DNA of 64,000 nt from Winogradskyella alexanderae (GTDB taxonomy: Bacteria > Bacteroidota > Bacteroidia > Flavobacteriales > Flavobacteriaceae): assembly GCF_020166335.1 (NCBI RefSeq), contig NZ_JAIUJR010000011.1, positions 1-64,000 of the forward strand, read 5' to 3'. Below, piece after piece: positions 63,193 through 64,000 of this stretch. The notes beneath the pieces were generated by a model. The model was given only the letters and a program-made list of their open reading frames with translations. It was not told the DNA's origin and searched no databases. Positions within the stretch are counted from its first letter, which is position 1. Each line of letters starts with the position of its first letter. The position numbers and the translations under genes are program-made.

Positions 63193-63855
63193 ATGAAATT
63201 TGAACTCGATAATGTAGAACTTTACTTTAAAAATAAATCTATACTAAGCGGAATTTACCTTAAAGCAGAAACCGGAAAGGTTACGGCGATACTCGGTACA
63301 AATGGAAGCGGTAAGAGTTGTTTATTACGTATCGCATTTGGCAACTTAAAACCAAAGTATAAACTTGTGAGGATTAACGGTAAACCACTACTTAAACCCC
63401 TTTACAAAACAAAAAACATAAAGTTTTTACCGCAGTATAATTTTGTACCAAGTGGAATGACACTCAATTTTGTTTTTAAAACTTATGGTCTTAACTGGGA
63501 AACTTTTATTAAGGAATTTGATGAATTTTTAGGATTTAAAACTTTTAACTTTAGCAAGTTGTCAGGAGGGCAACGCAGAATAGTAGAAACCTATATTATA
63601 TTAAAAGCTAAAAGTGAAATTGTTTTGCTAGACGAGCCCTTTTCACATATCTCACCCCTTTATGTCGAAAAAATTAAAACCTTAATCAATGACGAAAAAT
63701 CAAACAAAATAATTATCATAACAGATCATATGTACAGACATATTATTGAAGTATCTGATACAATTTACCTCCTTAAAAATGGAGCCACCAAACGTATCAA
63801 CAAATTAACTGAACTTGAAGACTATAAATACTTAAGCCAAGGTAGTCTTAATTAA
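63193..63855 (+). CDS. ABC transporter ATP-binding protein (paired with small membrane protein)
   Basis: A 220-residue ATPase: Walker A ILGTNGSGKSCLLRIA (about 34-46), Q-loop FLPQYNFVPS, signature KLSGGQRRIVETY, Walker B EIVLLDEPFSHISPL and switch His in IITDHMYRH. All nucleotide-binding parts are intact. The C-terminus ends with the short LSQGSLN. It forms a unit with the 95-residue membrane protein. It resembles LPS/bacteriocin-type exporters only in general layout. The last codons overlap the end of the convergent partial gene. Confidence 0.88.
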   Translation: MKFELDNVELYFKNKSILSGIYLKAETGKVTAILGTNGSGKSCLLRIAFGNLKPKYKLVRINGKPLLKPLYKTKNIKFLPQYNFVPSGMTLNFVFKTYGLNWETFIKEFDEFLGFKTFNFSKLSGGQRRIVETYIILKAKSEIVLLDEPFSHISPLYVEKIKTLINDEKSNKIIIITDHMYRHIIEVSDTIYLLKNGATKRINKLTELEDYKYLSQGSLN

Positions 63856-64000
63856 AGCTGTAACCGTTATCAATAAATTCATCTAGGTCTATAACCACTC
63901 CCACTCCTAAGAGTTGTTTCCATTGTAATTTAGAACCTTCTACAACTACATCTTGATTGGTAATTTCATTTCTAACAACTTCGGTCTTTATATCATTGTC
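63848..64000 (-). CDS. C-terminal end of an unknown protein (5' part outside window)
   Basis: The minus strand is open from base 64000 to a TAA at 63850-63848, giving 50 residues that end LGVGVVIDLDEFIDNGYSFN. The reading frame continues past the window. Its 3' end overlaps the ABC ATPase gene by eight bases. The segment has a beta-like pattern (EVVRNEITNQDVVVEGSKLQW) but is too short to name a family. Confidence 0.55.
   Translation of the reverse strand, partial: DNDIKTEVVRNEITNQDVVVEGSKLQWKQLLGVGVVIDLDEFIDNGYSFN

Noticed and set aside
1..64000. tRNA, rRNA, insertion sequences, prophage genes or a replication origin
   Set aside because: No cloverleaf-like sequence, transposase or integrase motif, terminal repeat pairs or DnaA-box cluster was recognised.

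Overview
The window looks like chromosomal DNA of a Flavobacteriaceae-type Bacteroidota. It is AT-rich, carries type IX secretion system (T9SS) type B sorting ends, uses the Bacteroidota promoter form (TTG, about 20 bases, TAnnTTTG), and encodes many secreted proteins and lipoproteins of flavobacterial families. No genus can be named from the sequence alone. I saw no rRNA, tRNA, insertion sequence, prophage or CRISPR array; this is mostly core genome.

Layout. Positions 1-5315 hold the end of one large T9SS-exported surface protein and a complete 1617-residue paralogue. Next come uvrB, a TerB-like protein, a secreted esterase, a YehS-like protein, sucC and lysA (to 12.2 kb). From 12.4 to 18 kb lie two tandem secreted proteins, an S9 peptidase fused to a sulfatase-modifying-factor-like domain with a 42-codon membrane peptide on its stop codon, and an M23 peptidase. 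From 25.5 back to 18.0 kb runs a seven-gene minus-strand operon: ABC exporter (two genes), MscS channel, outer-membrane barrel, NtrC-like regulator without a DNA-binding domain, PPK2 and M28 peptidase. grpE-dnaJ, a YceI lipoprotein, a fasciclin protein and an ECF sigma/anti-sigma pair follow.

From 30.5 to 44.7 kb there are an MFS transporter, a Ca2+-type P-type ATPase behind a structured leader, a DUF2953-GerW pair, RidA, PhzF, a TIGR01777 epimerase, mnmD with 54-bp tandem repeats at its 3' end, a c-type-heme lipoprotein, a DUF4920 lipoprotein, ilvE, a MazG-like pyrophosphohydrolase and a DUF5723 protein. From 44.8 to 64 kb come a DPP III-type peptidase, an SRPBCC/GyrI protein, crcB, a DUF1684 lipoprotein, an MFS antiporter behind a probable leader peptide and attenuator, a secreted amidohydrolase, an Lrp/AsnC regulator, the fused mutase icmF, a PqqB-like metallo-hydrolase, a DUF4197 lipoprotein, a BtuF-like protein, pyrF, prfA and a minimal ABC system.

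How the genes work together. The housekeeping functions are DNA repair (uvrB), the TCA cycle (sucC), amino-acid synthesis (lysA, ilvE), protein folding (grpE, dnaJ), pyrimidine synthesis (pyrF), translation (prfA, mnmD) and branched acyl-CoA metabolism (icmF). The rest is dominated by envelope and extracellular functions: peptidases of families S9, M23, M28 and M49, adhesin-like proteins, transporters and lipoproteins, as expected of a polymer- and protein-degrading bacterium. The most noteworthy non-coding signals are the leader-peptide/attenuator unit before the MFS antiporter (48947-49111), the mnmD-end repeats (39715-39876), the terminator-like hairpin touching the pyrF start codon (61673-61697), the hairpin-rich leader of the P-type ATPase (32506-32561), and an inverted repeat over the Lrp/AsnC promoter (53076-53105).
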